DNA of 64,000 nucleotides, taken from assembly GCF_014640615.1 (NCBI RefSeq), contig NZ_BMHH01000018.1:1-64000 (forward strand), given 5' to 3'. Below, piece by piece: positions 54,809 through 63,804 of this stretch. Below the pieces are notes generated by a model. It worked only from the letters and a program-made list of their open reading frames with translations. It made no database searches and was not told the origin of the DNA. The DNA comes from Paramesorhizobium endophyticum. GTDB lineage: Bacteria; Pseudomonadota; Alphaproteobacteria; Rhizobiales; Rhizobiaceae. Each line of letters opens with the position of its first letter. Within the stretch, counting starts at the first letter, position 1. Position numbers and translations under genes: made by a program.

Positions 54809-55816
54809 ATGAGCGTTATTGAAAAGACCGGCACCATCGACCCCAAAGCCCTCGTTGCCGAAGCCGAGCGCGCGCTGGCCGACATCGCGAAAATCCGCGA
54901 AGGCGTGGGCACCGTCATCTTCGGCCAGGAAAGCGTGGTCGAGCGCACCCTGGTGGCGCTGCTGGCGGGTGGGCATGCGCTGCTGGTGGGGCTCCCCGGT
55001 CTCGCCAAGACCAAGCTGGTGGAGACGCTGGGCACGGTGCTGGGCCTCGATGAGCGCCGCATCCAGTTCACCCCCGATCTGATGCCATCTGATATCATCG
55101 GCTCGGAAGTGATGGAGCAGGATGCCGATGGCCGCCGCTCCTTCCGCTATATCAAAGGTCCAATCTTCGCCCAGTTGCTGATGGCGGACGAGATCAACCG
55201 CGCCAGCCCGCGCACGCAGTCCGCGCTTTTGCAGGCGATGCAGGAATATCATGTGACGGTCGCAGGCGAGCGCCACGACCTCCCCTCGCCCTTCCACGTG
55301 CTGGCGACGCAGAACCCACTGGAGCAGGAAGGCACCTACCCGCTGCCCGAGGCGCAGCTCGACCGCTTCCTGATGCAGATCGACATTTTCTATCCGGAAC
55401 TCGAGGCCGAGCGGCGCATTCTCCTGGAAACCACCGGTACTTCGGAGGCGAAGGCGAGCACTGTCATCAGTGCCACAAGGTTGAAGGAGATGCAGACGCT
55501 CATCCGCCGCATGCCGGTTTCGGAAACGGTCGTGGACGCCATTCTGAAACTGGTGCGCTCCGCCCGCCCCGGCGCGGGCAATGCCGAGGCTGACCGCCAT
55601 ATTGCCTGGGGCCCCGGCCCGCGCGCCAGCCAGGCGATGATGCTCTGCGCCCGCGCCCGCGCGCTTTACGATGGCCGCCTCGCCCCCTCCGTCGACGATG
55701 TGAAGGCGCTGGCCGAGCCCGTGCTCCAGCACCGCATGGCGCTGACCTTCGCCGCCCGTGCCGATGGCATGAATGTCCGTGACGTCATCGGCAATCTTGT
55801 GAAGGCAGCCATTTGA
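54809..55816 (+). CDS. MoxR family AAA+ ATPase
   Basis: 335 residues. Walker A is VGLPGLAKTKLVETLG, Walker B LLMADEINRA, sensor 1 VLATQNPLEQEG and TYPLPEAQLDRF. MoxR proteins act as chaperones for VWA-containing partners. First of a four-gene operon: its stop TGA shares a base with the next start codon. Confidence 0.94.
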   Translation: MSVIEKTGTIDPKALVAEAERALADIAKIREGVGTVIFGQESVVERTLVALLAGGHALLVGLPGLAKTKLVETLGTVLGLDERRIQFTPDLMPSDIIGSEVMEQDADGRRSFRYIKGPIFAQLLMADEINRASPRTQSALLQAMQEYHVTVAGERHDLPSPFHVLATQNPLEQEGTYPLPEAQLDRFLMQIDIFYPELEAERRILLETTGTSEAKASTVISATRLKEMQTLIRRMPVSETVVDAILKLVRSARPGAGNAEADRHIAWGPGPRASQAMMLCARARALYDGRLAPSVDDVKALAEPVLQHRMALTFAARADGMNVRDVIGNLVKAAI

Positions 55817-56712
55817 TGGCGGCGCTCGGGCGAGAGGTTGAGCCGGTCGCCAAAAGCGACGCGCTTGCCCGCGCCAGGCAGCGCGCCGCGATGGTGCCCG
55901 ACCTCCTGGTCGAGGCCCGGCGCGTGGCGAATACCGCCGTTTCCGGCTGGCATGGCCGACGGCGGCGCGGCATGGGCGAGAATTTCTGGCAGTTCCGCCC
56001 CTATACCCAGGGCGAGGCGCTGTCGCGCATCGACTGGCGGCGCTCCGCCCGCGACGACCATACCTATGTGCGCGACCGCGAATGGGAAGCGGCGCATACG
56101 GTCTGGCTCTGGGCCGATCCTTCCGCCTCCATGCTCTACCAGTCCAGCCATACCGATGTTTCCAAGGAGTGGCGCTCGCTGATCGTCACGTTGGCGCTGG
56201 CGGAGCTTCTGTCGCGCGGCGGCGAGCGCATCGCCTTTCCGGGCGTCATCGATCCATTCTCGGCCCGCAACGGCGCAGAGAGACTTGCGACCGCACTTTC
56301 CCACTCCGCCAATCTCGCCCCCCTGCCCGATGTCGGCAATATCAGGCGCTTTTCCGACGTCGTGCTCGTCAGCGATTTTCTCCATCCGGTTGATGAATCG
56401 CTGGCGCTGCTCGACCGCCTGGCGCGGCGCGGCGCCCATGCCCACCTCGTCGAAATCGCCGACCCGGCGGAGGAAGCCTTCCCCTATTCCGGCCGCACCG
56501 AATTTCGCGACCCCGAGACCGGCGCACGGATCACGGCGGGCCGGGCGGAATCCTACGCCGAGGAATACCGGCGGCTTTACCTCGCCCGCCGCGACACGCT
56601 CGCCGCTTTCTGCCGCAGGCTTGGCTGGAGCTACACCGTCAACCGCACCGACCGCCCGGCTTCAGAAGCGCTGATGCGGGTGCATATGCATTTGGGCGGA
56701 GGCGCGGCATGA
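55816..56712 (+). CDS. DUF58 domain protein
   Basis: 298 residues. RRGMGENFWQFRPYTQGEAL, then IDWRRSARDDHTYVRDREWEA is the DUF58 signature, followed by a VWA-like part with LWADPSASMLYQ. It is the usual partner of MoxR. Overlaps moxR by one base and the next gene by ATGA. Confidence 0.92.
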   Translation: MAALGREVEPVAKSDALARARQRAAMVPDLLVEARRVANTAVSGWHGRRRRGMGENFWQFRPYTQGEALSRIDWRRSARDDHTYVRDREWEAAHTVWLWADPSASMLYQSSHTDVSKEWRSLIVTLALAELLSRGGERIAFPGVIDPFSARNGAERLATALSHSANLAPLPDVGNIRRFSDVVLVSDFLHPVDESLALLDRLARRGAHAHLVEIADPAEEAFPYSGRTEFRDPETGARITAGRAESYAEEYRRLYLARRDTLAAFCRRLGWSYTVNRTDRPASEALMRVHMHLGGGAA

Positions 56713-59546
56713 ACGCGCTCCCCTTCGCCTTCGGCGCGCCGGCCATTCTCGCCGGGCTGATCGCCCTGCCGGTGATCTGGTGGCTGCTGCGCATGACGCC
56801 GCCGCCGCCGCAAAAGGAAGTATTTCCGCCACTCAAAATCCTCGCCCATGTGCTGAAAAGCGAGGAAACGCCCAACCGCAGCCCGTGGTGGTTGACGCTG
56901 CTGCGTCTCGTTATCGCCGCGCTGGTCATCCTGGCGTTGAGCCAACCCGTATGGAATCCGCGTCCCGCCACGCTGTCGGGGAATGAGCCCGTCGCCATCG
57001 TGCTCGACAATGGCTGGGCCTCGGCGAAGGACTGGACCGAGCGGCAGGCTGCGGCGGAGCGGCTGATCAGCGATGCTGAGCGCTCGGGCGCGCCGATCTA
57101 TCTTATCGGCACGGCGGAGCGGCCCAATGCCGAAATCGGCCCGTTCGACGCCGTAGGCGCGCGCGAACGCCTGCAGGCGTTGCAGCCCCGCCCCATCCCG
57201 GTCGATCGCGAGGAAGCGTTCAAGCGCCTCGCCGCCGCAATCACCGTAACGCCGGGTACGCGAATCGCCTATTTGAATGACGGCATCGAAACGCCTGGTG
57301 CGGAAGCCGCCGTCCAGCAGCTCGATGGCAGCGGCGCAGCCTCCATGCTCTGGTACAAGCCCGATACCAGCGACCTTGCAGGCATCGTTTCGGTCGAGAA
57401 TGGCGCGGACGCACTCACCGTCAACGCCGTGCGCCCCGCCGGTTCCGCCGCGCCCATGCGCGCCACCGTCGCCGCGCTCGACGCCAAGGGCCGCCACATT
57501 GCCGAAGCGCCGCTTGTCTTCGCACCCAGAGAAACCACGGCGCAGGCCCGCCTCCAGGCCCCCATCGAACTGCGCAATGATTTCGCCAGCGTGCGCATCG
57601 AGAGCGCCGGGCAGGCTGCAGCGACGCATCTTCTCGACGACAACTCCAAGCGCCGCCGCGTGGCGCTCCTTTCCGGCACAGAGGCCGATGTCGCCGCCGC
57701 CCAGCCGCTGCTATCACCGCTCTATTACATCTCCCGCGCGCTCCAGCCTTATGCCGATCTGATCGAGCCGCGCACCACGGATTTGAGCGAGGCGGTGCCG
57801 GAGCTTCTCGACCAGAAGCCGTCCGTGCTCATCATGGCCGATATCGGCAAGCTGCCGCAGGCCGCCGAGGAGCGGATCGTCGACTGGGTGTCAAAAGGCG
57901 GAACATTGATCCGTTTCGCCGGGCCAAAGCTTGCCGGGGCGAGCAGCGACGATTCCCTGCTGCCCGTGACGCTACGGCGCGGCGAGCGCTCGCTGGGCGG
58001 CACGCTGTCATGGTCGCAGCCGCAGCCCCTCGCGGCCTTCCCGGCGACGGGTCCCTTCGCGGGCCTCCCGACGCCCAAGGACGTCACCGTCACCAGGCAG
58101 GTGCTGGCCGAGCCCGCCGCCGACCTCATCGAAAAGACCTGGGCGAGCCTTGCCGATGGCACCCCGCTCATATCGGGCGAAACGCGCGATCAGGGCCGCA
58201 TCGTGCTCTTCCATGTCGCCCCTGATGCCGGATGGTCCAACCTGCCGATCAGCGGCACATTCGTCGAAATGCTGCGCCGCCTCGTCGTCCTCTCGCGCGG
58301 CGCGGTGGGGGCCGAGACCAGCGCGGCCAATGTTTCGCTGCCGCCCTATCTGGTTCTGGCAGCGGATGGCGCGATGACGCCGCCCACGCCTGACGTGAAG
58401 CCCCTCGCCGTCAGTCCCGATGCCACCCCCTCGGTCAGCTATGAAAACCCGCCCGGCTTCTACGGCTCGGAAGAGGCGCTGCGGGCGCTGAACCTGCTTG
58501 GCCCGAAATCCGAGCTAAAGCCGCTGATGGAGCCGAAACTCTCCTTGCCTCTGACGACCACGGCCTATGCCGCCGACACCTCTTTCCCGCTGCGAGGGCC
58601 GCTCTTTGCCGCCGCCGCGCTGCTGCTGGCGCTCGATACGCTGCTGATGCTCTGGCTCGGCGGCCATCTGCGCCTGCCGTCGCGTAAAGCCGCCCTACTC
58701 GGCGTTACGCTTTTGCTGCTGCTGCCTGCCGTACCCTTCGTTACGGCTTTACCTGCATTGGCGCAGGAGCAGGCGCATAATGACGAGAAGCCCGGCGACA
58801 AGGCGATGATCGATGCCGTCTCCTCCACCCACCTCGCCTATGTCGTCACCGGCGACAAGGCGGTGGACGACATCAGCAAAGCGGGGCTGGAAGGGCTGAC
58901 ACAGTTCCTGAAGGACAAGACCGCGATGGAGCCGGGCGAGCCCATCGGCCTCGACCCCGCGCGGGACGAGCTCTCCTTCTACCCGCTCATCTACTGGCCG
59001 GTGGAGGCGAACGCTGCCATGCCGAGCGAGGCGGCGATTGCCCGCGTCGATGCCTATATGCAGAACGGGGGAACGGTCCTCTTCGACACGCGCGACGAGC
59101 TTGCGGCGGGTGCCGTACCCGGCGGTACGACGCCCAACGGCCAGCGCCTGCGCGCCATTCTCGACGGCATGAACGTGCCGCCGCTGGAGCCGGTGCCTGA
59201 TGATCACGTCCTGACGAAATCCTTCTACATCATGCCCGACTTCCCCGGCCGCTATCGCGGCAGCCCGCTCTGGGTGCAATCCTCGCCCGACAGCGAAAAA
59301 CGGGAAGATCGCCCGGTGCGCGTCGGCGACGGCGTCAGCCCCATCCTCATCACCGCCAATGATCTGGCTGGAGCCTGGGCGGTGAACGGCCAAGGCATGC
59401 CGCTGCTTCCCACCGTGCCGAACGACCCCATGCAGCGCGCCTATGCCATGCGCGGCGGCGTCAACATCATGATGTACATGCTGACCGGCAATTATAAATC
59501 CGATCAGGTGCACGTGCCCGCCCTGCTCGAGCGGCTGGGGAACTGA
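56709..59546 (+). CDS. DUF4159 / BatA-type membrane protein
   Basis: 945 residues. An N-terminal aerotolerance (BatA) segment with a membrane helix (FGAPAILAGLIALPVIWWLL), a second helix at about 60-80, a long periplasmic part, a helix near residue 635 and a DUF4159 domain in the last 230 residues (FYPLIYWPVEANAAMPSEAA region, then GGTVLFDTRDEL). A large envelope protein coupled to MoxR and DUF58. The ligand is unknown. Confidence 0.9.
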   Translation: MNALPFAFGAPAILAGLIALPVIWWLLRMTPPPPQKEVFPPLKILAHVLKSEETPNRSPWWLTLLRLVIAALVILALSQPVWNPRPATLSGNEPVAIVLDNGWASAKDWTERQAAAERLISDAERSGAPIYLIGTAERPNAEIGPFDAVGARERLQALQPRPIPVDREEAFKRLAAAITVTPGTRIAYLNDGIETPGAEAAVQQLDGSGAASMLWYKPDTSDLAGIVSVENGADALTVNAVRPAGSAAPMRATVAALDAKGRHIAEAPLVFAPRETTAQARLQAPIELRNDFASVRIESAGQAAATHLLDDNSKRRRVALLSGTEADVAAAQPLLSPLYYISRALQPYADLIEPRTTDLSEAVPELLDQKPSVLIMADIGKLPQAAEERIVDWVSKGGTLIRFAGPKLAGASSDDSLLPVTLRRGERSLGGTLSWSQPQPLAAFPATGPFAGLPTPKDVTVTRQVLAEPAADLIEKTWASLADGTPLISGETRDQGRIVLFHVAPDAGWSNLPISGTFVEMLRRLVVLSRGAVGAETSAANVSLPPYLVLAADGAMTPPTPDVKPLAVSPDATPSVSYENPPGFYGSEEALRALNLLGPKSELKPLMEPKLSLPLTTTAYAADTSFPLRGPLFAAAALLLALDTLLMLWLGGHLRLPSRKAALLGVTLLLLLPAVPFVTALPALAQEQAHNDEKPGDKAMIDAVSSTHLAYVVTGDKAVDDISKAGLEGLTQFLKDKTAMEPGEPIGLDPARDELSFYPLIYWPVEANAAMPSEAAIARVDAYMQNGGTVLFDTRDELAAGAVPGGTTPNGQRLRAILDGMNVPPLEPVPDDHVLTKSFYIMPDFPGRYRGSPLWVQSSPDSEKREDRPVRVGDGVSPILITANDLAGAWAVNGQGMPLLPTVPNDPMQRAYAMRGGVNIMMYMLTGNYKSDQVHVPALLERLGN

Positions 59547-59590
59547 GCATGATCCCAAAAAGTTGCAGACTTTTTGGATAAGATCATGCG
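59547..59590. repeat. family G element, copy 1
   Basis: GCATGATCCCAAAAAGTTGC, then AGACTTTTTGGATAAGATCATGCG begins at the base after the DUF4159 stop codon. An intact dyad (GCATGATC with GATCATGC, inner AAAAAGT with ACTTTTT) inside an operon. Confidence 0.82.
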
Positions 59591-59608
59591 ACCAAGGAAT
59601 TAACACCT

Positions 59609-61687
59609 ATGCATACGTCCCTCGATTTTCAGCCGCTGTTCTCATGGGTCACCCTCGCCGCGATCCTGGCACCACTCACCTTGCTCGTGTTGGCGGGACT
59701 CGTGCTGCGCAGTCGCGGCGCGTTCATCCGTTTTCTCGCGCTGGCCGCGCTGGCGCTTGCCCTCGTCAATCCGGTCATCGTCAATGAGGAGCGCGAGCCG
59801 CTGAAAAGCGTCGTAACCGTCGTTGTCGACCGCAGTCAGAGCCAGGATTTGGGAAATAGGCAGGCGGATAGCACCCAGACTCTGGCGAATGTTCGGCAAC
59901 AACTCGGCAATTTCCCGCAATTCGACGTGCGCGTGGTCGATGCCGGGCGTTCCGGCAGCACCTCCACCCGGCTGTTCCAGGCGCTGGGCGGTGCCTTGCG
60001 CGACGTGCCCCCCTCCCGCGTCGGCGGCGCGATCCTGATCACCGATGGGCAGGTCCACGACATCCCGCAGAACATCGCCGGCCTCGGCTTCAGCGCGCCG
60101 CTGCACGCCCTCATCACCGGCACGCCTGATGAATTCGACCGCCGCATCCGCTTCGTCAACGCACCGCGCTTCGGCATCGCCACCAAGCCGCTGGAACTGA
60201 CCTATACCGTTACCGACGAAGGAAAATCCGAAGCCGCGACGGGAACCGCGCGCGTCGAAATTCTCGTGAATGGCCAAGTGGTTAGCGAGGAAAACGCCAC
60301 CATTGGCACTGAGATGAAAGCCGAGATCACCCTGCCCCGCGCCGGCGTCAACATCGTCGAAATCAGGACCGACACCCTCCCCGGCGAAGTCACCGGCGCC
60401 AACAACCGCGCCGTGGCGAAGATCGACGGCATCCGCGACAATCTGAAGGTGCTGCTGGTCTCCGGCGAGCCGCACAATGGCGAGCGCACCTGGCGCAATC
60501 TGCTGAAATCCGACGCGTCGGTCGATCTCGTCCATTTCACCATTCTGCGCCCCCCGGAAAAGCAGGACGGCACGCCGATCCACGAATTATCGCTCATCGC
60601 CTTCCCCACCCGCGAGCTGTTCGTCGAGAAGATCGAGGATTTCGACCTGATCATTCTCGACCGCTACCAGCACCGCGAGGTGATGCCATTGATTTATTAC
60701 GATTTTATCAGCCAATATGTGGAAAATGGCGGCGCGCTTCTCATCGCCGCCGGCTCGGAATATGCCGGCGACCAGTCGATCGCGCAGACCCCGCTGGTAA
60801 GCACGCTTCCGGCGATGCCGACCGGCGAGGTCACCGAGAAGGCGTTTTATCCGCGCCTGACCGATCTGGGCAAACGCCATCCGGTGACACGCGGTCTCGA
60901 AGGCGGAGCGCAGGAACCGCCGCATTGGAGCCGCTGGTTCCGCATCGTCGGCATCGACCAGCCGGAGGGGCAGGTGATCATGAGCGGCGCGGACAACAAG
61001 CCGCTTCTGGTCTTGAACCGCGTCGGCCAGGGCCGCGTCGGCATGTTCATGTCCGATCAGGGCTGGCTCTGGGCGCGCGGCTTCGAAGGCGGCGGGCCCT
61101 ATGCCGCGCTCTACCGCCGCATCGCCCACTGGCTGATGCAGGAGCCGGAACTGGAGGAGGAGCAGCTGACCGCCGACGACAATGGCGGCACGCTACAGAT
61201 CCGCCGCCAGACGCTGGGCGACAATCCCGGCAAGGCGAGCGTCGTCACGCCCTCCGGCAAAACCGCCGAGGTGAACTTGACGCAATCCGCGCCGGGCATC
61301 TTCACCGGCACGCTGGAGACGGGCGAAATCGGCCTGTTCCAGATCGCCAATGGCGATTTGAGCACGCTCGCCCATGTCGGCCCCGTAGACGCCCCCGAAT
61401 TCGCCGATAGCATCTCGACCATGGCGAAGCTGGAGCCGCTGGCGTCGGAGACCGGCGGTAGCGTGCGGCGGCTGCGTCCGGAAGCAGGCCAGACGAGCAT
61501 CGACGTTCCCGGCATCATCACCGTGCGCGGTTCAGGCGCGGCAAGCGGCGCAAGCTGGATCGGCCTGCGCGAAACCGGCGATACGGCGCTGAAAAGCGTA
61601 AACCGCCTGCCACTCTTCTCCGGCTTCCTGGCTCTGGCCGCCATGCTGCTGGTGCTGGGCGGGGTGTGGTATCGCGAGGGGCGGTGA
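59609..61687 (+). CDS. large membrane protein with glutamine amidotransferase-like fold
   Basis: 692 residues. Two N-terminal helices (about 12-30 and 38-56), then a VWA-like part VTVVVDRSQSQDLG, a middle domain with IILDRYQHREVMPLIYYDF and ENGGALLIAAGSEYAGD resembling class I glutamine amidotransferase-like folds, and one C-terminal helix. Last gene of the MoxR operon. No catalytic Cys triad is obvious, so it is likely structural or regulatory. Confidence 0.88.
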   Translation: MHTSLDFQPLFSWVTLAAILAPLTLLVLAGLVLRSRGAFIRFLALAALALALVNPVIVNEEREPLKSVVTVVVDRSQSQDLGNRQADSTQTLANVRQQLGNFPQFDVRVVDAGRSGSTSTRLFQALGGALRDVPPSRVGGAILITDGQVHDIPQNIAGLGFSAPLHALITGTPDEFDRRIRFVNAPRFGIATKPLELTYTVTDEGKSEAATGTARVEILVNGQVVSEENATIGTEMKAEITLPRAGVNIVEIRTDTLPGEVTGANNRAVAKIDGIRDNLKVLLVSGEPHNGERTWRNLLKSDASVDLVHFTILRPPEKQDGTPIHELSLIAFPTRELFVEKIEDFDLIILDRYQHREVMPLIYYDFISQYVENGGALLIAAGSEYAGDQSIAQTPLVSTLPAMPTGEVTEKAFYPRLTDLGKRHPVTRGLEGGAQEPPHWSRWFRIVGIDQPEGQVIMSGADNKPLLVLNRVGQGRVGMFMSDQGWLWARGFEGGGPYAALYRRIAHWLMQEPELEEEQLTADDNGGTLQIRRQTLGDNPGKASVVTPSGKTAEVNLTQSAPGIFTGTLETGEIGLFQIANGDLSTLAHVGPVDAPEFADSISTMAKLEPLASETGGSVRRLRPEAGQTSIDVPGIITVRGSGAASGASWIGLRETGDTALKSVNRLPLFSGFLALAAMLLVLGGVWYREGR

Positions 61688-61690
61688 TTT

Positions 61691-61840
61691 TTCTTCCCTC
61701 CCCCTTGCGGGGAGTGTGGCCCGAAGGGTCGGGTGGGGGGTGGTGACGCTTGCCGCCAAGGTTTTCGAAGGAAGCGCAAACGTCACCACCCCCATCCGCC
61801 CGCTAACGCGCACCTTCCCCGCAGGGGGGAAGGAGGGCGC
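61691..61840. repeat. family D palindromic element, copy 4
   Basis: CTTCCCTCCCCCTTGCGGGG to CACCTTCCCCGCAGGGGGGA, in the opposite order of inner sequences to copies 1-3 (CCGAAGGGTCGGG left, CCGCCCGCTAACGCG right). It fills the gap between the operon end and the GNAT gene. Confidence 0.8.
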
Positions 61841-61847
61841 GAGCCTT

Positions 61848-62354
61848 TTACGCCCTATCCCTATGCTTCACCATCCCCGCCACCTTCTCCAGCGCGCGCG
61901 GATAAAGCTCGCACGCCAGCAGCCGATTGGAATCGACGGGTGCAGGCATCAAAATCTTCCCCGGCTCGACCTTGCGAAAGCCGAACGGCCCGTAATAAGG
62001 CTCATCGCCGACGAGCACGACCAGCCTATGCCCAGCCACCCGCGCCGCCTCCATCGTCATGCGCATCAGCGCGCGGCCAATTCCGCGGCTTTTCCATTCC
62101 GACCGCACCGCCAAGGGCCCGAGCAACAGCGCCGGCGTCGTGCCGATCACCACATGCGTCATGCGCACCGAGCCGATGACGATACCGCCATGCAGCGCGA
62201 CGAAGGACAGCGCGCGGTCATGCGGCCCGCCCTCGCGGATGCGATAGGAAGCGCGCACGAAACGCCCCGGCCCGAAGGCCTCGGCATTGATGGCTTCGAT
62301 TTCAGGATTATGCGCAGATTCTTCCTGCGCGTAGGTTAGTTCAAGGGGCTGCAT
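61848..62354 (-). CDS. GNAT family N-acetyltransferase
   Basis: 168 residues. The acetyl-CoA motif is LGPLAVRSEWKSRGIGRALM, and VVLVGDEPYYGPFGFRKVEPG contains the typical DxxYYxxFGF of small-molecule GNATs. The ATG at 62354 is used; the longer frame to 62420 has a poor N-terminus. The substrate is unknown. Confidence 0.88.
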   Translation of the reverse strand: MQPLELTYAQEESAHNPEIEAINAEAFGPGRFVRASYRIREGGPHDRALSFVALHGGIVIGSVRMTHVVIGTTPALLLGPLAVRSEWKSRGIGRALMRMTMEAARVAGHRLVVLVGDEPYYGPFGFRKVEPGKILMPAPVDSNRLLACELYPRALEKVAGMVKHRDRA

Positions 62355-62589
62355 GGCAACAAATCGCAATTGGAGAAATCGGGCGCAACCCTCAGGCCGC
62401 GCAGACAGGTGCAACAGCACTTTTCAGCGCCGGTCCGGTTCATCGTCGGATGAAGAGCATCCCTGTCAAAACATCTCTCCCAAATGCGGGCCATCTCGGC
62501 CCATTGGATCGTTCGGCTCCTTAGCATCAAAAGACGCCAGCGTAAATAAAATAAATCTCAAGTGGTTGCCGGACCGTTTCCATCCGGCC

Positions 62590-62720
62590 CCGCGCCTCCA
62601 ACCGTCATTCTCGGGCTTGTCCCGAGAATCCACCAAGGCTTAATCCATCAGTACGGGAACGACTTATCTCTTCCTTAGGACAGATTCTCGGGACAAGCCC
62701 GAGAATGACGGCTGGAGGGG
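62590..62720. repeat. family F palindromic element
   Basis: CCGTCATTCTCGGGCTTGTC, then CCGAGAATCC mirrored by GATTCTCGGGACAAGCCCGA, then GAATGACGG, with outer CGCCTCCAAC and GGAGGGGCG. Only one copy was seen here. It is part of the 500-base gap between the GNAT gene and ompW, which otherwise shows an Fnr-type box and no gene. Confidence 0.82.
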
Positions 62721-62776
62721 CGTCCGTTGCAGATTTATCACACCATTCTCCGCCTTTCGCATCACCGCCCCCATCG

Positions 62777-62790
62777 TTGACCTGCGTCAA
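62777..62790. promoter_or_regulatory. Fnr/FixK-type box upstream of ompW
   Basis: TTGACCTGCGTCAA is a perfect palindrome matching the alphaproteobacterial consensus TTGAY-N4-RTCAA. It lies about 66 bases before the ompW start codon, a good position for activation from around -41. Confidence 0.72.
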
Positions 62791-62855
62791 ACGCCCTCCT
62801 CCCCCGCGGGACCATGGTGCCCGCATAAATAATCAACGATCAAGGAGAGAGGATC

Positions 62856-63548
62856 ATGAAAGAGTTGAATGGCATGGCGCGGGGGCTGGCAGCGGCGGCG
62901 GCGCTTTTCCTCACGGGGCAGGCCAATGCGGCGGACGCGGTGGTGGCCGCACCGCAAGCCCCACAGGCGGAAGCGCCGGCGGCATTGAGCCCGTGGCAGT
63001 TCCGTCTACGGGCGCTGGGGGTCGTCACCAATGACAGCGGCAGCGTCGACCAGATTCCGGGCTCCGACCTCTCCTATTCGGACACGATCGTGCCGGAGCT
63101 GGATATCACCTATTACTTCACCGACAATCTGGCGGCTGAACTGATCCTCGGCACCACCAAGGCCAATGTGAACGGCGAAGGCGCGATCGGTGGGCTCGGC
63201 AAGATCGGCGAAGTCTGGTTGCTGCCGCCCACGCTGACGATGCAGTACCATTTCACCAATTTCGGCGCATTCAAGCCCTATGTCGGCGCGGGCGTGAACT
63301 ACACGATCTTCTATAACCAGGACGGCAACGGCGCCCTGCGCGATCTCGACGTGAAAAACACCTTCGGCGCGGCGCTGCAGGTCGGCTTCGACTACATGAT
63401 CGACCAGCACTGGGGCGTGAACTTCGACGTGAAGAAGCTGTTCCTGAAGCCCGACTTCGACGCAACACTGGCCGACGGCACGGCGATTTCCGGCGAGGCC
63501 AAGCTCGATCCATGGCTGATCGGCGCGGGCGTGACGTATCGGTTTTAA
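62856..63548 (+). CDS. ompW: OmpW family outer membrane protein
   Basis: 230 residues. A signal peptide (ALFLTGQANA) precedes an Ala/Pro-rich stretch and an eight-stranded barrel with PELDITYYFTDNLAAELILG, PPTLTMQYHFTN, KPYVGAGVNYTIF and a C-terminal aromatic (GAGVTYRF). OmpW-family barrels carry small hydrophobic compounds and are often linked to oxygen limitation, consistent with the Fnr-type box upstream. Confidence 0.93.
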   Translation: MKELNGMARGLAAAAALFLTGQANAADAVVAAPQAPQAEAPAALSPWQFRLRALGVVTNDSGSVDQIPGSDLSYSDTIVPELDITYYFTDNLAAELILGTTKANVNGEGAIGGLGKIGEVWLLPPTLTMQYHFTNFGAFKPYVGAGVNYTIFYNQDGNGALRDLDVKNTFGAALQVGFDYMIDQHWGVNFDVKKLFLKPDFDATLADGTAISGEAKLDPWLIGAGVTYRF

Positions 63549-63578
63549 TGCGCTCATAATAAACCCCGGCGGGACAGT

Positions 63579-63736
63579 ACCCCCCTCTGTCCTGCCGGAC
63601 ATCTCCCCCACAAGGGGGGAGATTGGCTGTCATTCGCCTCGCCTCCAATCGCATACGTCGCAGAAGAAAGCGCCGTCATCAATGAAGGCCAATCTCCCCC
63701 CTTGTGGGGGAGATGCCCGGCAGGGCAGAGGGGGGT
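63579..63736. repeat. family C palindromic element, copy 5
   Basis: ACCCCCCTCTGTCCTGCCGG to CCGGCAGGGCAGAGGGGGGT with about 60 bases between. It lies between ompW and the NUDIX gene, which converge. Confidence 0.87.
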
Positions 63737-63804
63737 CTCACACGCGAAAACGCTGAATCACTTTCCCAACAAGTCCGCCCAACCGATTCAAACGACTCGC
63801 CTTT

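Noticed and set aside
54689-55732. 347-residue minus-strand frame over moxR
   Set aside because: Antisense to a well-conserved AAA+ gene.
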